Shown here piece after piece: positions 25,301 to 36,667 of a stretch of DNA of 64,000 nt. Each line of letters begins with the position of its first letter. Within the stretch, counting starts at the first letter, position 1. The translations under genes and the position numbers were made by a program. The stretch is from Limosilactobacillus reuteri (lineage in GTDB: Bacteria > Bacillota > Bacilli > Lactobacillales > Lactobacillaceae), in NCBI RefSeq assembly GCF_003072625.1, contig NZ_CP027805.1:1114001-1178000 (forward strand). Direction: 5' to 3'. The notes under the pieces are model-generated. The model ran no database searches, was not told the origin of the DNA, and worked only from the letters and a program-made list of their open reading frames with translations.

Positions 25301-26581
25301 TCATAATTTGAATTTTTTAGTAATCATTATATACAATAGCCAAAAAACGACAATATATATAATAAAACCAACGGAAACAAACATTGAGAATAACCAATCA
25401 TCAATTGGATGTAAGAAAATTGCTTCAGCCATGTAACCATAAATAATTAAGGCCAAAATATGCCTTTTATATCCCACTTTACGCAATAAATAGTAATAAA
25501 AACTATAAAATAATGCAAAGACAGTTTGTAAAACATATACCCCATTAATTCCAAAATCTGATAACCAATTTCGATAAGCAGAATACACATTTCCTAAGTT
25601 TATTCCATTATAAAACCTAAATTCCTTTTTTGAGATATATTGAGGAATATCATACCCTAGTGACCTAAATGTCTTTAATAAAGATGGAAAGGTCTCTTTT
25701 CCCCAAATTCCAGTATTTTGCACAGGATCCCTTATAAACATATCAAATAATTTAACTGGTCCTCCTGCATACATACTTATATATTCAATAAAACTATTTC
25801 CTTGGGAAGAAGATCGACCAATCATTAATCTAACCCCATAAAAAACAATTAATAGCACAACAAAAATTTCAGTTAATCTAATTAATGTTTTAAAGCCTTT
25901 TCCTTTATTATTTTTCATAAAGTAATAATAGACGACATACGACGCTATTACACCTAAAATATTTAACCGGTTACTATCAAAAAGGCTGAACAAAATATAA
26001 ATAATTGTATTAGGCAGACAAAGATAGTAATCATCTTTTTTCACCGTATGATGAATAATATTATATATAAGAATAAAACCATATATATACCCGCTAGCTG
26101 TCGTTATTTTTGACATTTGTTGCAGGTATTCTGGTATCCCTACTCCCCCAATTGAATATGAGGTATTAATTCGATAATTTTCAAGAGCTTGACTTAAAGA
26201 GCCACCACCCCCAATTGTTTTTACATTTTTAACCCATAACACTAAAACTATTAGGTTTATAAACGTGAGAACAACTGTTATTCCAGCATTAATATTAATT
26301 CGAGCGGTATAATCAGGCATTTTCAGACTATTATTAGGTAAAATTAATATTTTAACCAAATACGACACAAAAATAAATAGCAACGCCCCAAAAAGATATA
26401 TATTAAAGGCTTCTTGAGAATAATCATTCAATCCCCATTGCTGATAATTAATTAAAGCACACCCAATTGATACTGTATACATTACACAAAATAAAAAGGC
26501 AGGTGCTAAGAAATCATGACCAAATAGCTGATACGTTATAAATACTAGGGCTATGAAAATTAAAAATAATCCTAAAATCAT
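25301..26581 (-). CDS. Wzy-type polysaccharide polymerase (O-antigen polymerase-like)
   Basis: A 426-residue protein with about 10-12 transmembrane stretches and a large extracellular loop (roughly residues 255-345, including GGPVKLFDMFIRDP and PSLLKTFRSLGYD) between the later helices, the layout of Wzy polymerases. Sequence motifs of this group are weak, so the call rests on topology and on position between flippase and glycosyltransferases. Very AT-rich. Confidence 0.72.
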   Translation of the reverse strand: MILGLFLIFIALVFITYQLFGHDFLAPAFLFCVMYTVSIGCALINYQQWGLNDYSQEAFNIYLFGALLFIFVSYLVKILILPNNSLKMPDYTARININAGITVVLTFINLIVLVLWVKNVKTIGGGGSLSQALENYRINTSYSIGGVGIPEYLQQMSKITTASGYIYGFILIYNIIHHTVKKDDYYLCLPNTIIYILFSLFDSNRLNILGVIASYVVYYYFMKNNKGKGFKTLIRLTEIFVVLLIVFYGVRLMIGRSSSQGNSFIEYISMYAGGPVKLFDMFIRDPVQNTGIWGKETFPSLLKTFRSLGYDIPQYISKKEFRFYNGINLGNVYSAYRNWLSDFGINGVYVLQTVFALFYSFYYYLLRKVGYKRHILALIIYGYMAEAIFLHPIDDWLFSMFVSVGFIIYIVVFWLLYIMITKKFKL

Positions 26582-26599
26582 TATGTTTCCTCATCAATT

Positions 26600-27592
26600 C
26601 TAAAATGGCATCTTTCTTTTAAAAGTTTTTGTATATTTATACAATTTAAACAACAAAATAGTTTTAATTGAAACATTGCTAATTACACTATTAGAAGTTT
26701 TTATTCCATATTTTTTTAAAAATCGCAAAGACTTTATTCCACCATTATTCAATGCTATCTGTAACTCTGTACTAAAATCATTCTGCTTACTAAGAGTCTT
26801 AATAAAATATATGTCGTCCCAGTATACTGCTGCATGTTGATTTACTATTTGTGGTAATTTAGTAAATAATCTTTTTAACATACCTAGTTTGCCGTAGTTC
26901 CCTGGTGTCCCAGAAACATTATTTCCAGTTCGTCGATATAATACAAGAGGACGGTCAATAAATTTAATTTTCCCAGTTATGGCAGCATATTTACCAATAT
27001 AATTATCGTGAGACATATTATACTTTTCAGTATTTTGATCTATATAGACTTGTTCCCACAATTGCCGATTGTGAGCCATTGTTGTTCCCCAAATATAGCG
27101 ATAGCTAAAGAAAAGATTATATGGATTTTTCGTGACATCAATATTAGTTAACTCCGACATCTTAGTTTTTGTATCTTTACCGTTAGCAGTCATAAATTCA
27201 AGATCTGAATAGCAAAGAGAAGGTTGTGATTCATCAGCTAAATATTCGATTTCAATTGCCATTTTTTCATTAACCCAAACATCGTCTTGATCGCAATAAA
27301 AAAAGTACTGATAGTTTTCATTAGGGAGTGATTTAACATACCTCATTACATTGTAAAAATTATTAAATGCACCATGATAATGAGAATGATGCAGGATCTT
27401 CTTTATACGGCCATCTTGAGCCATATATTTTTCTAAAATTTGAAGCGTCTGATCATTTGATCCATCATCACTAATATATAAATCCCAATTTTGAAAAGTT
27501 TGGTTTTCAAGACTATTTAATTGTTTTTCTACATAATTTGCGCCGTTATAAGTAGTCATCATGATAACGGCCTTATTTTGATTAATAGCCAT
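26600..27592 (-). CDS. Family 2 glycosyltransferase, rhamnosyltransferase-like
   Basis: A 330-residue GT-A enzyme: MMTTYNGANYVEKQLNSL at the N-terminus, LYISDDGSNDQT (nucleotide binding), FFYCDQDDVWVNEKM (the DxD-like metal site), and MSHDNYIGKYAA. The CDQDDVW motif is typical of rhamnosyl- and related transferases of exopolysaccharide clusters, fitting the rfb genes nearby. It overlaps the previous gene's end by 11 bp. The acceptor is unknown. Confidence 0.85.
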   Translation of the reverse strand: MAINQNKAVIMMTTYNGANYVEKQLNSLENQTFQNWDLYISDDGSNDQTLQILEKYMAQDGRIKKILHHSHYHGAFNNFYNVMRYVKSLPNENYQYFFYCDQDDVWVNEKMAIEIEYLADESQPSLCYSDLEFMTANGKDTKTKMSELTNIDVTKNPYNLFFSYRYIWGTTMAHNRQLWEQVYIDQNTEKYNMSHDNYIGKYAAITGKIKFIDRPLVLYRRTGNNVSGTPGNYGKLGMLKRLFTKLPQIVNQHAAVYWDDIYFIKTLSKQNDFSTELQIALNNGGIKSLRFLKKYGIKTSNSVISNVSIKTILLFKLYKYTKTFKRKMPF

Positions 27593-28577
27593 ATTTTAAC
27601 ACCCAAAGTCGATATAAAATTTTTGTAAAAGGAACCAGTGCATAATTATTTGATCTAATCAAGTGAATAAACCGATCATCATTTAATCGTTGATAGCTTG
27701 CTTCAGAAATATTATGAATATTCTGGTCAAAAATAGTTATTTTGTTTTTAGCTACCTTTGTTTTTAATAAAAGATATGTTCTCATTGTACTTCCAATGGA
27801 TCGCTTAAATGTATTAAAAATAGTGCTGTCTTGGTTTGGTTTCATACCATTATTTATAAATTTGTCATAGAGCCGTACTAACTGATATGAAACTTTTTCT
27901 TGCATTCCCACATTCTTCAACATATTATTTTTATTAACACTTTGATCACTACTCCCCAATCGGTACATATATAAATAAAGATTTAAATATGTAATTGTTT
28001 GAGAAACATAGGTTGCCCAAACCACGTATTCCACATCAACGTAAAAACAATTTTCAGTTATATGAACATTATTTTTTTTCAATAACTCTGTTTTAACAGT
28101 TAAAGTGTGGAGAACTACTCGTTTGATATCGAAGTCGTTATTCCAAGTATATTCTTTATTTGCTTCCATTCCTTTAACTAAGCAAACTTTATTAGTACGA
28201 TTTGGATATACCTCGACATGATTCGTTAAAACCATATCGGAATCTAAATGCTTTAATTCATCAATAAATTTAACTAACACATCTGTGTCTACCCAATCAT
28301 CACCGTCAATAACCTTAAAATACTTACCTGTCGCTAATGAAATTCCTTTATTAATTGTAGAACCATGTCCCCCATTTTCTTTTTCTACATATTTAAATGT
28401 TTGTGGAGCAACTTTTTCATATTTTTGAGCCACCAACTTTGTATTATCTTTAGAACCATCATCCACAATCAATACTTCTAAATCATTATAAATCCGAGCA
28501 TCATTGAATGACTCTAATGTTTTATCTAACGTTTTTTCTACATTATAAGCTGCAACTGAAATTGTTAATGTCTTCAC
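27582..28577 (-). CDS. Family 2 glycosyltransferase
   Basis: A 331-residue GT-A enzyme with TISVAAYNVEKTLDKTL, VLIVDDGSKDNT, GGHGSTINKGI and FKVIDGDDWVD, the last holding the DxD-type metal site. It adds one sugar of the repeat unit. ATG behind AAGGAGAT. It lies in a tight row of three transferase genes. Which sugar it transfers cannot be told from sequence. Confidence 0.88.
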   Translation of the reverse strand: MKTLTISVAAYNVEKTLDKTLESFNDARIYNDLEVLIVDDGSKDNTKLVAQKYEKVAPQTFKYVEKENGGHGSTINKGISLATGKYFKVIDGDDWVDTDVLVKFIDELKHLDSDMVLTNHVEVYPNRTNKVCLVKGMEANKEYTWNNDFDIKRVVLHTLTVKTELLKKNNVHITENCFYVDVEYVVWATYVSQTITYLNLYLYMYRLGSSDQSVNKNNMLKNVGMQEKVSYQLVRLYDKFINNGMKPNQDSTIFNTFKRSIGSTMRTYLLLKTKVAKNKITIFDQNIHNISEASYQRLNDDRFIHLIRSNNYALVPFTKILYRLWVLKYGY

Positions 28578-28579
28578 GA

Positions 28580-29662
28580 TTATCTCCTTGAGTTATCTTC
28601 ATAAATTTTAGAATATTTTTTTGCCATTATTTTAGTATTATATTCCTTAATAATATTCTCGTACGCATTCTTTTTTAATTCTAATAATTGCTTACTATTA
28701 ATATCATGTTTAACTAAATTTATAATTGAAATATATTCTTGAATATCTTCACATATAAAGCCATTTATATTGTTTGAAATAACATTATTGTTTCCTGCAA
28801 TATTACTAACAATACAAATTTTTCTTAGATACATAGCTTCTAATAGTGAAATTGGTAATCCTTCCCATAGAGATGGTAGAACAAAAATATCGATCGAATT
28901 TAATTCTTTCAAAGCATCTTTTCTATCTAGCCAACCGGTTATTTCAATATTAGAAGAAGTCAACGTAGAACGTAATTCGCCATCGCCAATCCATTTGAAT
29001 TTTAAGGAAGGAAATGCTTTAGCTATTTTATTAAATAGAGTAGGGTTCTTTTGAGTAGAAATTCTTCCCAACGTGCCGATTGTTAATATATTCTTCTTTT
29101 TTGTAGGTATGCGATCCAAGAAAGAATTAATTTCATCAATGTTGATACCATTATTAACATAAGTTACTTTATTAGTAATTTTTTTTGCTGTCAAATACTC
29201 ACCATAACTACAAGCAATTGTTATTCCAGTGAATGAAGCACAAAACTTTTCTAAGTAATAATATACTTTTCTCTTATAAGTACTAACATTCTTCATTAAA
29301 AAACTATATCCATGTGGAGTATAAAACACTGGTCCCTTAAAATTCTTAAATGCAATTCTTCCAAGAACACCTGCCTTGGAAGAATTAAGATGAATAATAT
29401 CGGGTTTTATTCTGTTTTCAATATCTTTTATTTCGAATAGAGCTGCTAAATCTTTTTTAATATCAACTGATCTTGTAAAGTTTCTTACATGAATTAAGTT
29501 AACAGAGGGATTAAAATATGATTTATAGTCTTTAGGAGTTTGCTTTCTTAAACCGTAAGCAACAGAAACATCATAATTTTTAGATAATTCATTTGCCATA
29601 TCCACGATATATGTAAATACGCCCCCACCCATTGCTTCAACAACAAATAATATTTTTTTCAT
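28580..29662 (-). CDS. GT-B glycosyltransferase (GT4-like)
   Basis: A 360-residue two-Rossmann-domain transferase. The N-terminal domain starts ILFVVEAMGGGVFTYIVDMA; the C-terminal half carries GTLGRISTQKNPTLF and the donor-binding E-x7-E motif in PSLWEGLPISLLEAM. This pattern is typical of GT4 enzymes using UDP- or dTDP-sugars. It is the first gene after a terminator behind rfbB and so probably starts the variable operon part. Very AT-rich. Confidence 0.88.
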   Translation of the reverse strand: MKKILFVVEAMGGGVFTYIVDMANELSKNYDVSVAYGLRKQTPKDYKSYFNPSVNLIHVRNFTRSVDIKKDLAALFEIKDIENRIKPDIIHLNSSKAGVLGRIAFKNFKGPVFYTPHGYSFLMKNVSTYKRKVYYYLEKFCASFTGITIACSYGEYLTAKKITNKVTYVNNGINIDEINSFLDRIPTKKKNILTIGTLGRISTQKNPTLFNKIAKAFPSLKFKWIGDGELRSTLTSSNIEITGWLDRKDALKELNSIDIFVLPSLWEGLPISLLEAMYLRKICIVSNIAGNNNVISNNINGFICEDIQEYISIINLVKHDINSKQLLELKKNAYENIIKEYNTKIMAKKYSKIYEDNSRR

Positions 29663-29693
29663 ACTTTTCTCCTAACCGTTATTAATATTAAAA

Positions 29694-29727
29694 ATGGTCA
29701 GACACCTAAAAGGTTAACTGACCACAT
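29694..29727 (-). terminator. Terminator between rfbB and the glycosyltransferase genes
   Basis: On the minus strand GGTCAG..CTGACC closes a 16-nt loop and is followed by ATTTTTAAT. It lies just after the rfbB stop codon and divides the conserved front part of the cluster from the variable part. Confidence 0.65.
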
Positions 29728-29737
29728 ATAGTCTAGT

Positions 29738-31371
<1,634 letters not shown>

Positions 31372-31384
31372 TATTTATCCACTC

Positions 31385-32260
31385 CTAGTCTTGTTGAGCT
31401 AACCGCAATAAGTATTGACCATAATCATTTTTCTTTAGCGGTTGCGCCAGCTCTACTAATTGTTCCTTATTAATATAGCCCATCCGATAGGCAATTTCCT
31501 CTAAGGAAGCCACCTTTAAGTTTTGTCGCTTTTCAATTGTAGCAATGAAGTTGGCTGCTTCAAGCATGGAATCATGAGTTCCGGTATCCAGCCAAGCATA
31601 GCCGCGCCCCATTAACTTCACATCGAGCTTACCTTGACGTAAATATTCCTTATTAACGTCTGTAATTTCAAGTTCGCCCCGAGCCGATGGCTTAATGTTT
31701 TTAGCAATATCAACTACTTGGTTATCATAGAAGTAAAGACCAGTCACCGCATAATTACTCTTGGGATGGGTCGGTTTTTCTTCAATGGATAAGGCATGCA
31801 TCTGGTTATCAAAGTCGACCACGCCAAAACGTTCTGGATCATTGACATGGTAGCCAAAGACCGTGGCGCCATCCGTTTTTTGTGCTGCCGATTGAACCAA
31901 TTCAGACAAACCAGCGCCATAATAAATGTTGTCACCTAGGATCAAGCAAACACTATCATCACCGATAAAGTCTTCCCCGAGAATAAAAGCTTCGGCAAGT
32001 CCATTTGGTTTTTCTTGAACCTTATAAGAGAAGCTTAGTCCTAAATTAGTACCATCTCCTAGTAAGTCTTGAAATAGTGGCATATATTCAGGTGTTGAAA
32101 TCACCAGAATATCTCTAATACCAGCCAACATCAAAGTCGATAGCGGATAATAAATCATTGGCTTATCATAAACCGGAATCAATTGTTTCGAAATACCACG
32201 CGTAATTGGGTACAGACGAGTCCCTGACCCGCCGGCTAAAATTATTCCCTTCACAAACAC
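31385..32260 (-). CDS. rfbA: Glucose-1-phosphate thymidylyltransferase
   Basis: A 291-residue nucleotidyltransferase that makes dTDP-glucose. The signature [20 protein letters not shown] is at the N-terminus, followed by [29 protein letters not shown] and FGVVDFD. Full length. It starts the rfbACB group directly behind the priming transferase gene. Confidence 0.95.
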   Translation of the reverse strand: MFVKGIILAGGSGTRLYPITRGISKQLIPVYDKPMIYYPLSTLMLAGIRDILVISTPEYMPLFQDLLGDGTNLGLSFSYKVQEKPNGLAEAFILGEDFIGDDSVCLILGDNIYYGAGLSELVQSAAQKTDGATVFGYHVNDPERFGVVDFDNQMHALSIEEKPTHPKSNYAVTGLYFYDNQVVDIAKNIKPSARGELEITDVNKEYLRQGKLDVKLMGRGYAWLDTGTHDSMLEAANFIATIEKRQNLKVASLEEIAYRMGYINKEQLVELAQPLKKNDYGQYLLRLAQQD

Positions 32261-32265
32261 TCCCC

Positions 32266-32925
32266 CTAATAAGATCCATTTGGTTTAATTATTATTTCAA
32301 CAGTTTTCCAAATAATCCATAAATCAAACAAGAAACTAGCACGCTGGATATATTCAATATCTAATTGGACCATTTCATTAAATCCTACTTCATTTCTTTC
32401 TGTTGCCTGCCAGAGCCCAGTACAACCAGGCGTCACATATAACCGCTGTTTGTCATAATCACTATACTCGGCCACTTCAGATGGTAGCGGTGGCCGGGGA
32501 CCGACTAAGCTCATCTCACCCTTAATCACATTTAGGAACTGCGGTAATTCATCCAAACTATGTTTACGAAGAAAATGCCCGATTTGGGTTATCCGTGGAT
32601 CATCTTTCATTTTAAACATCGGACCATCAACGTCATTTTGTTCTTTAAGCCTCGCTAACATTTGATCGGCGTTGACAACCATTGAGCGAAACTTATACAT
32701 CTCAAACGACTTATCATTTTGTCCAATCCGCTTTTGCTTATAAAAAACCGGTCCATGATCTTCAGACTTAATTAAAATTGCAATAATGAGCATTAAGGGA
32801 CTCAAAATTATAATTCCACAAGTAGCTGCCAAAAAGTCGAATACCCGTTTGACACTATGATAAATAAAGCGTGATTTTATTTTATCCCGATTTAGTAAAA
32901 CAACTTTGCTTTCCAACAATTTCAT
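32266..32925 (-). CDS. Priming sugar-phosphate transferase (undecaprenyl-phosphate)
   Basis: A 219-residue protein of the bacterial sugar transferase (PF02397) family. One N-terminal hydrophobic helix (about residues 32-52) is followed by [27 protein letters not shown], the DELPQ motif in [27 protein letters not shown] and [10 protein letters not shown]. It attaches the first sugar phosphate to undecaprenyl phosphate and so starts repeat-unit assembly. The short, single-domain form is usual in Gram-positive clusters. Confidence 0.92.
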   Translation of the reverse strand: MKLLESKVVLLNRDKIKSRFIYHSVKRVFDFLAATCGIIILSPLMLIIAILIKSEDHGPVFYKQKRIGQNDKSFEMYKFRSMVVNADQMLARLKEQNDVDGPMFKMKDDPRITQIGHFLRKHSLDELPQFLNVIKGEMSLVGPRPPLPSEVAEYSDYDKQRLYVTPGCTGLWQATERNEVGFNEMVQLDIEYIQRASFLFDLWIIWKTVEIIIKPNGSY

Positions 32926-32938
32926 CCCCCATTATCTT

Positions 32939-33685
32939 TTATTTATTCGCATACTCTCCATAACCGTAGCCATATCCATAACCATAAGCAACATCACCAT
33001 CGGCATTAACATCATTCATTACATAACCTAGTAAATTAGCATGTGCTAAGTTTAATAATTCAACTGCCCGTTTAACGGCTAACTTTTGGGTTTGTCCTTG
33101 TTTCACAACTAAAACAACTGCATCCAGATGACGTGAAAGGATTTGCGTATCGGTAACTTCTAGCATTGGTGGTACGTCCACAATGACCATATCGTAAATA
33201 CCTTTAACCGTATCCAATAATGTTTTCATCCGTTGTGAATTTAACAATTCTGCTGGATTAGGTGGAATCGGACCGGCTGTTAAGATATCAAGATTATCTA
33301 CCCCACTAGGTTGAATAATTTCGCGTAAATCAACGGAATTAGTTCCACTAGTCAAAATTGTCGTTAGGCCATGTTGATTGCTCTTGCTAAACGTTGCATG
33401 AAGAGTTGGTCGCCGTAAATCAGAATCAATCAATAATACCTTTTGATCAGTTTGTGCCCAAACTACAGCAACATTATCCGTCACTGTTGACTTCCCTTCA
33501 CTTACATTGGCGGAAGTCATGGCTAAGGTCTTAATTGGTTTATCGACCGCCATAAAATTAATATTGGTCCGAATCGTCCGGAACTGTTCAGAAATGGGGC
33601 TCTTTGGGTGAGCAACGGTAATCAATTTGGCCCCATTATCCATGGTATCTGTTGATTTTTGTTGTGTTCGATGAAATAATGACAT
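32939..33685 (-). CDS. CpsD/EpsD-type tyrosine autokinase (BY-kinase)
   Basis: A 248-residue P-loop kinase. SANVSEGKSTVTDNVAVVWA is Walker A, VLLIDSDLRRPT is Walker A', MVIVDVPPMLEV is Walker B. A C-terminal tyrosine cluster, AYGYGYGYGYGEYANK, is the autophosphorylation tail. With the membrane protein encoded just upstream it controls polymer length and export. No CpsB/Wzb phosphatase gene lies next to it. Confidence 0.92.
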   Translation of the reverse strand: MSLFHRTQQKSTDTMDNGAKLITVAHPKSPISEQFRTIRTNINFMAVDKPIKTLAMTSANVSEGKSTVTDNVAVVWAQTDQKVLLIDSDLRRPTLHATFSKSNQHGLTTILTSGTNSVDLREIIQPSGVDNLDILTAGPIPPNPAELLNSQRMKTLLDTVKGIYDMVIVDVPPMLEVTDTQILSRHLDAVVLVVKQGQTQKLAVKRAVELLNLAHANLLGYVMNDVNADGDVAYGYGYGYGYGEYANK

Positions 33686-33697
33686 ATTCTCTCCTCC

Positions 33698-34573
33698 TTA
33701 AACCCGTCGATTACCGTTATTTTGGCGCCGACTTTCTTGATTATTAACTTTAAAGTCCCGGCTCATCTCAATGTGGTTCACATGGCCCAGATTAGTTAAG
33801 CCTAATTCATTAGTTAGGTAATCATCACCGTGCACACTGGTATCCATTAAGTCGCCGATCAGGATGTATAAGAAACTGAGGATCAAACCTAGGATCGCTC
33901 CAGCTAAGGCGAATAACTTCTTATTTGGGAATGATGGTTCATCTGGCGTACTTGCCCATGAAACGATTGTTACATTGTTCACACTCATAATCTTCTTAAT
34001 TTGTTGCTTGAAGACATTGGTAACTGTATTAGCCACTACTGCTGATTCTTGTGGATCATCCGTCTTAACTTGGAGGGAAAAGACCTGTGAATTTTGTTGG
34101 GTTTTAACACTAATGGCTTTCTTTAATTCATCAGTTGAAAGATTATAGCTCTTGCCACCACGTTCAACGACTGCCGGTTGGGCTTCTTTAATCAACTTCC
34201 GCGTACCATCCGCATTAGTCCGGTAAACTGCTTTTTGTGCAGGCTTGATAACACGAACTGGATTCTTAAGTTGCTTACTTGCCTTACTCAAAATCACTTG
34301 GTTAGTAATGATATCCTTGTAGGTATTAATCATTTGGATATCGGCTTGCTGATTATTGTAAGCTTGACCATTATCGTTATTTTCATGCTTTTGGTTAACC
34401 AAGATTTCTGTCGTTGCGGTATACTTTGGTACCACGACGAACTGAGCCACGACATACCCTAGTATTCCGGCTAGTAATGTCCAGATGATTAACATCTTAA
34501 TATGTTTACGACAGAGCATCATTAACCGATGCAAATCAATTGTATTATTTGCTGTTTGTTGTGAACTATTCAC
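33698..34573 (-). CDS. Chain-length regulator / kinase activator (CpsC, Wzz family)
   Basis: A 291-residue protein with the Wzz topology: a first helix LIIWTLLAGILGYVVAQFVV near residue 40, an extracellular domain starting YTATTEILVNQK, and a second helix FALAGAILGLILSFLYILIG near residue 230, followed by a cytoplasmic tail. In Gram-positives the tail activates the separate BY-kinase encoded next. ATG behind an AGGAG site. Confidence 0.9.
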   Translation of the reverse strand: MNSSQQTANNTIDLHRLMMLCRKHIKMLIIWTLLAGILGYVVAQFVVVPKYTATTEILVNQKHENNDNGQAYNNQQADIQMINTYKDIITNQVILSKASKQLKNPVRVIKPAQKAVYRTNADGTRKLIKEAQPAVVERGGKSYNLSTDELKKAISVKTQQNSQVFSLQVKTDDPQESAVVANTVTNVFKQQIKKIMSVNNVTIVSWASTPDEPSFPNKKLFALAGAILGLILSFLYILIGDLMDTSVHGDDYLTNELGLTNLGHVNHIEMSRDFKVNNQESRRQNNGNRRV

Positions 34574-34592
34574 GACTTCTACTCCTCATGTA

Positions 34593-35588
34593 TTAATTTT
34601 TTAAACTATTTTGTAATAAGTTAGTGATCCGTTGTTGCTCGCTCGTTGGCACTACTTCAAAGGCTTGGCCATCTTCATTTTGCCCCCGTCCTTGCGCATG
34701 GTCTTGAACGATGTTTTCGTTAGTATCACGATAACTTTGCGCTAACCGCATCATATCATTGAAGGTCAAATCGGTTTGTGAGTTATCAGATACTGATCGT
34801 AAGAATGACCGGTTAAGGACCGTCTTATATGAAATGGACTTTTTAAGCAAAGCAGTGATTACTAACCGTTGCCGTTGTTGCCGACCATAGTCACCGTCTG
34901 GATCGTCATACCGCATCCGACTGAATTGAAGGGCCTTTTTTCCGTTCATATGGTAGGTCTCACCCTTTTCAAAGTGATAACCTTCATAATCAAACGTCAA
35001 TGGGGACTTGACATCAACCCCACCGACTTGGTTGATGGCCTTTTCCAAACCACCCATGTTAACTAACACATAGTAGTCAATTGGGATGTTGAAGTGGTCT
35101 TGGATCGTATTAATTGATTCCTTGACTCCCCCATAGGTATAGGCAGCATTGATCTTTGCTGGTGAATATTGCGGATAACCCGGTAAGTTAACCTTCATAT
35201 CCCGGGGAAGACTAACAATCGTGGTGGTCTTCGTTTTTGGATTTAAGGTCATTACCATGATCGTATCCGTCCGACCCTTATAGTCCCGACCAAGCGCCCC
35301 AGTATCAGTTCCTAATAGGAGGATTGAAACGGGTTTCTTTTTGTCAAGAACCTTTTGCGCATCTCGCGATTTGGTAGCACCTGCGCTACTATACATATCA
35401 TCAGTCGTTGATTTTAGGTTGTGCCATGCCATCCCCGCAAAGAACAAGGCGACGAGGACTAATACCCCAACAACTGACCAGAAGATCTTCCATCCCCGGT
35501 GCCGCCGATGATGTCTATGGTGATGATGGTCCTGGCGTTGCATACCATCATCATTATTATTCAAGGGTCGATTATTTTCGTCTGACAT
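34593..35588 (-). CDS. LytR-CpsA-Psr family protein
   Basis: A 331-residue protein with a His-rich cytoplasmic N-terminus (DHHHHRHHRRHRG), one transmembrane helix (VVGVLVLVALFFAGMAW), and an extracellular LCP domain: VSILLLGTDTGALGRDYKGR, RTDTIMVMTLNPKTK, TIVSLPRDMKVNLPG. LCP enzymes attach polymers to peptidoglycan. The ATG at 35588 is preferred over that at 35603 because GGGAGA lies between them. It is the first gene of the exopolysaccharide operon. Confidence 0.9.
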   Translation of the reverse strand: MSDENNRPLNNNDDGMQRQDHHHHRHHRRHRGWKIFWSVVGVLVLVALFFAGMAWHNLKSTTDDMYSSAGATKSRDAQKVLDKKKPVSILLLGTDTGALGRDYKGRTDTIMVMTLNPKTKTTTIVSLPRDMKVNLPGYPQYSPAKINAAYTYGGVKESINTIQDHFNIPIDYYVLVNMGGLEKAINQVGGVDVKSPLTFDYEGYHFEKGETYHMNGKKALQFSRMRYDDPDGDYGRQQRQRLVITALLKKSISYKTVLNRSFLRSVSDNSQTDLTFNDMMRLAQSYRDTNENIVQDHAQGRGQNEDGQAFEVVPTSEQQRITNLLQNSLKN

Positions 35589-35603
35589 AAAAATTTCTCC
35601 CAT

Positions 35604-35947
35604 TTTTGACTGACGCCGTAATTAAAAAATCCACTAGTGCAACAAGTTACATTACTGGGAACCTACACTAACAATGGTAAATAACGAGTTGCGAACTTTT
35701 TTAATATCAGTTGTCAGTCAATCAAATTTTATAATTATTATAATACATTATTAAGAATCTAACATCGATAGTCAAGGACGAACTTCATAACTTTTTCACA
35801 CTTTCGTCAAATCATCAAGTTCCTTCTCGCTTTCCTTGTGATTATATCAGCCTTTTAACGGGCCAATCGCGAACTCTGATCGTTAAGCACCTGTTTATTT
35901 CATTTTAGTTACAAATTCAAATTTGGTTGTTTTGCCTAATAAAAAAG
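35604..35947 (-). promoter_or_regulatory. Leader/promoter region of the exopolysaccharide operon
   Basis: No gene is seen. The stretch is AT-rich around 35700-35770 and holds TATAAT-like sequences on the minus strand (for example near 35735), which could serve the operon starting at 35588. No -35/-10 pair with good spacing stands out, so the promoter is not pinned down. Confidence 0.35.
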
Positions 35948-36090
35948 GTGAGTGGAAATTAACTTCCTCGACAAGGCGGTTGGCTAAGGATAGAACGGTG
36001 ATTAGCACGGCACGGGCTGATTATCGTTCGGACTTAGCCTCGATCCTTGTAGTTACGACGCGAAGCTAGCCTACGAGGATTTCCACGATA
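35948..36090. ncRNA. Structured GC-richer segment, unassigned (candidate RNA or repeat)
   Basis: About 140 nt with stacked pairing potential: outer GTGGAAAT (35952) with ATTTCCAC (36079), a 14-bp hairpin GAACGGTGATTAGC/GCTGATTATCGTTC (about 35996-36032, three G-U pairs), and a 10-bp hairpin ATCCTTGTAG/CTACGAGGAT. Its first 37 nt recur at 883-941. It has no coding frame. It could be a decayed mobile element or a structured RNA. Inferred from hand pairing only. Confidence 0.35.
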
Positions 36091-36104
36091 TCGTAACAAG
36101 GTTC

Positions 36105-36152
36105 GTATAAAAAACGAGGCTGTTGAAAAAACAAAAGTTTTTTCTCAGCCTC
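36105..36152 (-). terminator. Terminator behind the HxlR-type gene
   Basis: GAGGCTG (36116-36122) pairs with CAGCCTC (36146-36152), extended inside by A6/T6, with T6 following on the minus strand, 12 nt after the stop codon. Confidence 0.8.
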
Positions 36153-36163
36153 CTCACCGTTCG

Positions 36164-36562
36164 TTAAATATATTCATTAAGCTTCTCATTATATTTAATC
36201 AGCTCTGACATACTGGCATCTTTTTCCGGCTCAACAATCTGCGTGGAAACTCGGTTAGCAGAGTCATCCATTTGTTGCCGGCCCCAGACGCTCATGGTTA
36301 GGACCATATTGCATAAGTCATTACCATCATCGGTCAATGAATACTTGTTTTCTTCATCAACAACTGGATTAACAATTCGCAAGTTCTGCAAGGATGTTAT
36401 TTCTCCCTTAAGAGCAACATCTGTTAAATCTGGTAGCAATTGATGTAATTCCTCAATGGCAAATGGACGAAAGCCTAACCAAAAGATAATCCGTGGTTGC
36501 CATCGATCTTCTAAAACATCTAGTGTGTATTTCACGCCACACTTATCTTTCTTTTCAGTCAT
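36164..36562 (-). CDS. HxlR-family winged-helix regulator
   Basis: A 132-residue protein: CGVKYTLDVLEDRWQPRIIF is the start of the HxlR domain (usual form C-P-v...iggKW...IL), with FRPFAIEELHQLLPDLTDVAL as recognition region and YSLTDDGNDL as the wing. The Cys near residue 8 is the position of the redox-sensing Cys in some family members. The typical K in GKW is replaced by R. A single-gene unit with terminator; its target is unknown. Confidence 0.8.
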   Translation of the reverse strand: MTEKKDKCGVKYTLDVLEDRWQPRIIFWLGFRPFAIEELHQLLPDLTDVALKGEITSLQNLRIVNPVVDEENKYSLTDDGNDLCNMVLTMSVWGRQQMDDSANRVSTQIVEPEKDASMSELIKYNEKLNEYI

Positions 36563-36667
36563 AAAAACGCTCCATTCTATTACTTAAGCTACTCCTCTTC
36601 ACCACCTATTATAACAAGCTAATGGACTAATGTTTAATTATTGTGCATTTTTGTGCTGTTTTTTCTC

